Source of the DNA: Pseudomonadota bacterium
Lineage (GTDB): Bacteria; Pseudomonadota; Gammaproteobacteria; Xanthomonadales; Xanthomonadaceae
Direction of reading: 5' to 3'
NCBI GenBank assembly: GCA_023388955.1
Contig: JAEWFH010000028.1
Coordinates: 1 to 25,051, forward strand
DNA length: 25,051 nt
The translations under genes were made by a program, and so were the position numbers. The notes beneath the pieces were generated by a model. That model did no database searches. It saw nothing but the letters and a program-made list of their open reading frames with translations, and was not told the origin of the DNA. This document shows, piece by piece, positions 24,417-25,051 of this stretch. How positions within the stretch are numbered: position 1 is the stretch's first letter; every line of letters begins with the position of its first letter.

Positions 24417-24898
24417 AGATCCGCCTGACCCTGCTCGCCTTCGCCCTGGCCGGACTCGCCGGCTGCGCGACCTACCCCGCCCCGTTGCAGGGCGGCTACG
24501 CGCAGATCAGCGCCCACCAGGCCTCCACCGGGGACCACACCGGGCTGCCCGTGCGCTGGGGTGGACGGATCATCCAGGTCGAGCCGGGCGAGAACCGCAC
24601 CTGTTTCCAGATGCTTGGCATCGAACTCGACGCCACCGGCCGGCCGGTGCGCTCCAGCGACCGCTTCGAAGGCCGCTTCCTGGCCTGCCGCGATGGTTTC
24701 TACGACCCGGCGATCTTCCAGGCCGGGCGCGAGGTCACCTTCACCGGCCGCATCGACGGCTACGAGCAGCGCCAGATCGGCGAGTACGACTACCGGTTGC
24801 CGCGCATGGCCGCCGACGTGGTGTACCTGTGGGGCGTGCGCGAGCGCGTGGACGTCATTGAACGCCCCGCCCCGTGGCCGTGGTGGGGCTGGTGGTAA
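24413..24898 (+). CDS. Slp-family outer membrane lipoprotein
   Basis: Small lipoprotein, 161 residues. The signal peptide ends in lipobox LAGC with Cys18 as the lipidated residue; Thr at mature +3 and no Asp at +2 suit outer-membrane sorting. The body matches Slp: GLPVRWGGRIIQVEPGENRTCFQ, a RFLACRDGFYDPAIFQAGREVT block and a G-Y-DYRLP segment near the end. The tail is unusually Trp-rich (last 8 residues PWPWWGWW). ATG 24413 overlaps the tgpA stop (ATGA), with GGAG 8 nt upstream, so it is coupled to tgpA. Enteric Slp is starvation-inducible; the function here is unknown. Confidence 0.9.
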   Translation: MKIRLTLLAFALAGLAGCATYPAPLQGGYAQISAHQASTGDHTGLPVRWGGRIIQVEPGENRTCFQMLGIELDATGRPVRSSDRFEGRFLACRDGFYDPAIFQAGREVTFTGRIDGYEQRQIGEYDYRLPRMAADVVYLWGVRERVDVIERPAPWPWWGWW

Positions 24899-24937
24899 CG
24901 CCGCCGGACGCGTGGCGCCTCCTCCCCGCCTGAAGGG

Positions 24938-25051
24938 CTAGCGCCCCTCGCCAAAGCCCCCCAGCGGTGCCCCCGCCAGCAGGTGCAGGTGGATCTGGAA
25001 CACCGTCTGCCCCCCGTATTCGTTGCAGTTCATGACGATCCGGTAGCCGTC
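24938..25051 (-). CDS. HIT-family protein, C-terminal fragment
   Basis: Only the last 37 residues and the stop are in the window. GYRIVMNCNEYGGQTVF leads into QIHLHLLAGAPLGG, the HinT-type histidine-triad region of a nucleoside phosphoramidate or purine nucleotide hydrolase. The usual first triad His is Gln here (codon CAG, plus 24995-24997), while the middle His, the nucleophile in HinT proteins, and the third His remain. It converges on slp with 39 bp between stops and no clear terminator. The start lies beyond the right edge. Confidence 0.88.
   Translation of the reverse strand, partial: DGYRIVMNCNEYGGQTVFQIHLHLLAGAPLGGFGEGR

Overview
The window is dense, very GC-rich bacterial chromosome. 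Gene content and order point to the gammaproteobacterial family Lysobacteraceae/Xanthomonadaceae (Lysobacter, Luteimonas or Pseudoxanthomonas type). The markers are an rpoE-rseA-mucD-lepA block without rseB, a fab cluster running on through pabB, pabC, mltG, tmk, holB and a type IV pilus pilZ gene, and a moxR-DUF58-tgpA cluster. I saw no tRNA, rRNA, insertion sequence, phage gene or CRISPR array. This is core chromosome, and I did not find a new multigene system. The unusual observations are local: promoter architecture, altered active-site motifs, RNA hairpins and a domain fusion.

Layout. (1) 1-4437, minus strand: envelope-stress operon rpoE (sigma-E), rseA (anti-sigma), mucD (DegP-type periplasmic protease), then lepA (partial, runs off the left edge). 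A sigma-E-type promoter lies before rpoE. Overlapping GC-rich inverted repeats and an extended -10 element separate mucD from lepA. (2) 4500-6640, plus strand: a divergent FadB/FadJ-like bifunctional beta-oxidation enzyme with its own sigma-70-like promoter. (3) 17433 down to 6648, minus strand: a 13-gene run yceD-rpmF-fabH-fabD-fabG-acpP-fabF-pabB-pabC-mltG-tmk-holB-pilZ. It joins ribosome/rRNA functions, fatty acid initiation and elongation, p-aminobenzoate synthesis, peptidoglycan processing, dTMP kinase, the DNA polymerase III clamp loader and pilus control. Many junctions overlap or abut, so translational coupling is likely. (4) 17556-18505, plus strand: a small membrane-anchored coiled-coil protein of unknown function, coupled to a YceF/Maf nucleotide pyrophosphatase. 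(5) 20420 down to 18513, minus strand: a GT39-family membrane glycosyltransferase with an unusual C-terminal domain. (6) 20483-24898, plus strand: moxR-DUF58-tgpA-slp, an envelope operon of AAA+ ATPase, DUF58 protein, membrane transglutaminase and Slp lipoprotein. (7) 24938-25051, minus strand: the C-terminus of a HIT-family hydrolase.

Most convergent gene pairs end within 7-39 bp of each other, leaving little room for ordinary terminators. No stretch longer than 300 bases is without a gene. The points most worth checking are a near-leaderless yceD promoter, the PIAGT (not PIKGT) motif in PabB, the sigma-E promoter, a dyad over a putative internal fabD promoter, and a HIT protein with Gln in place of the first triad His.
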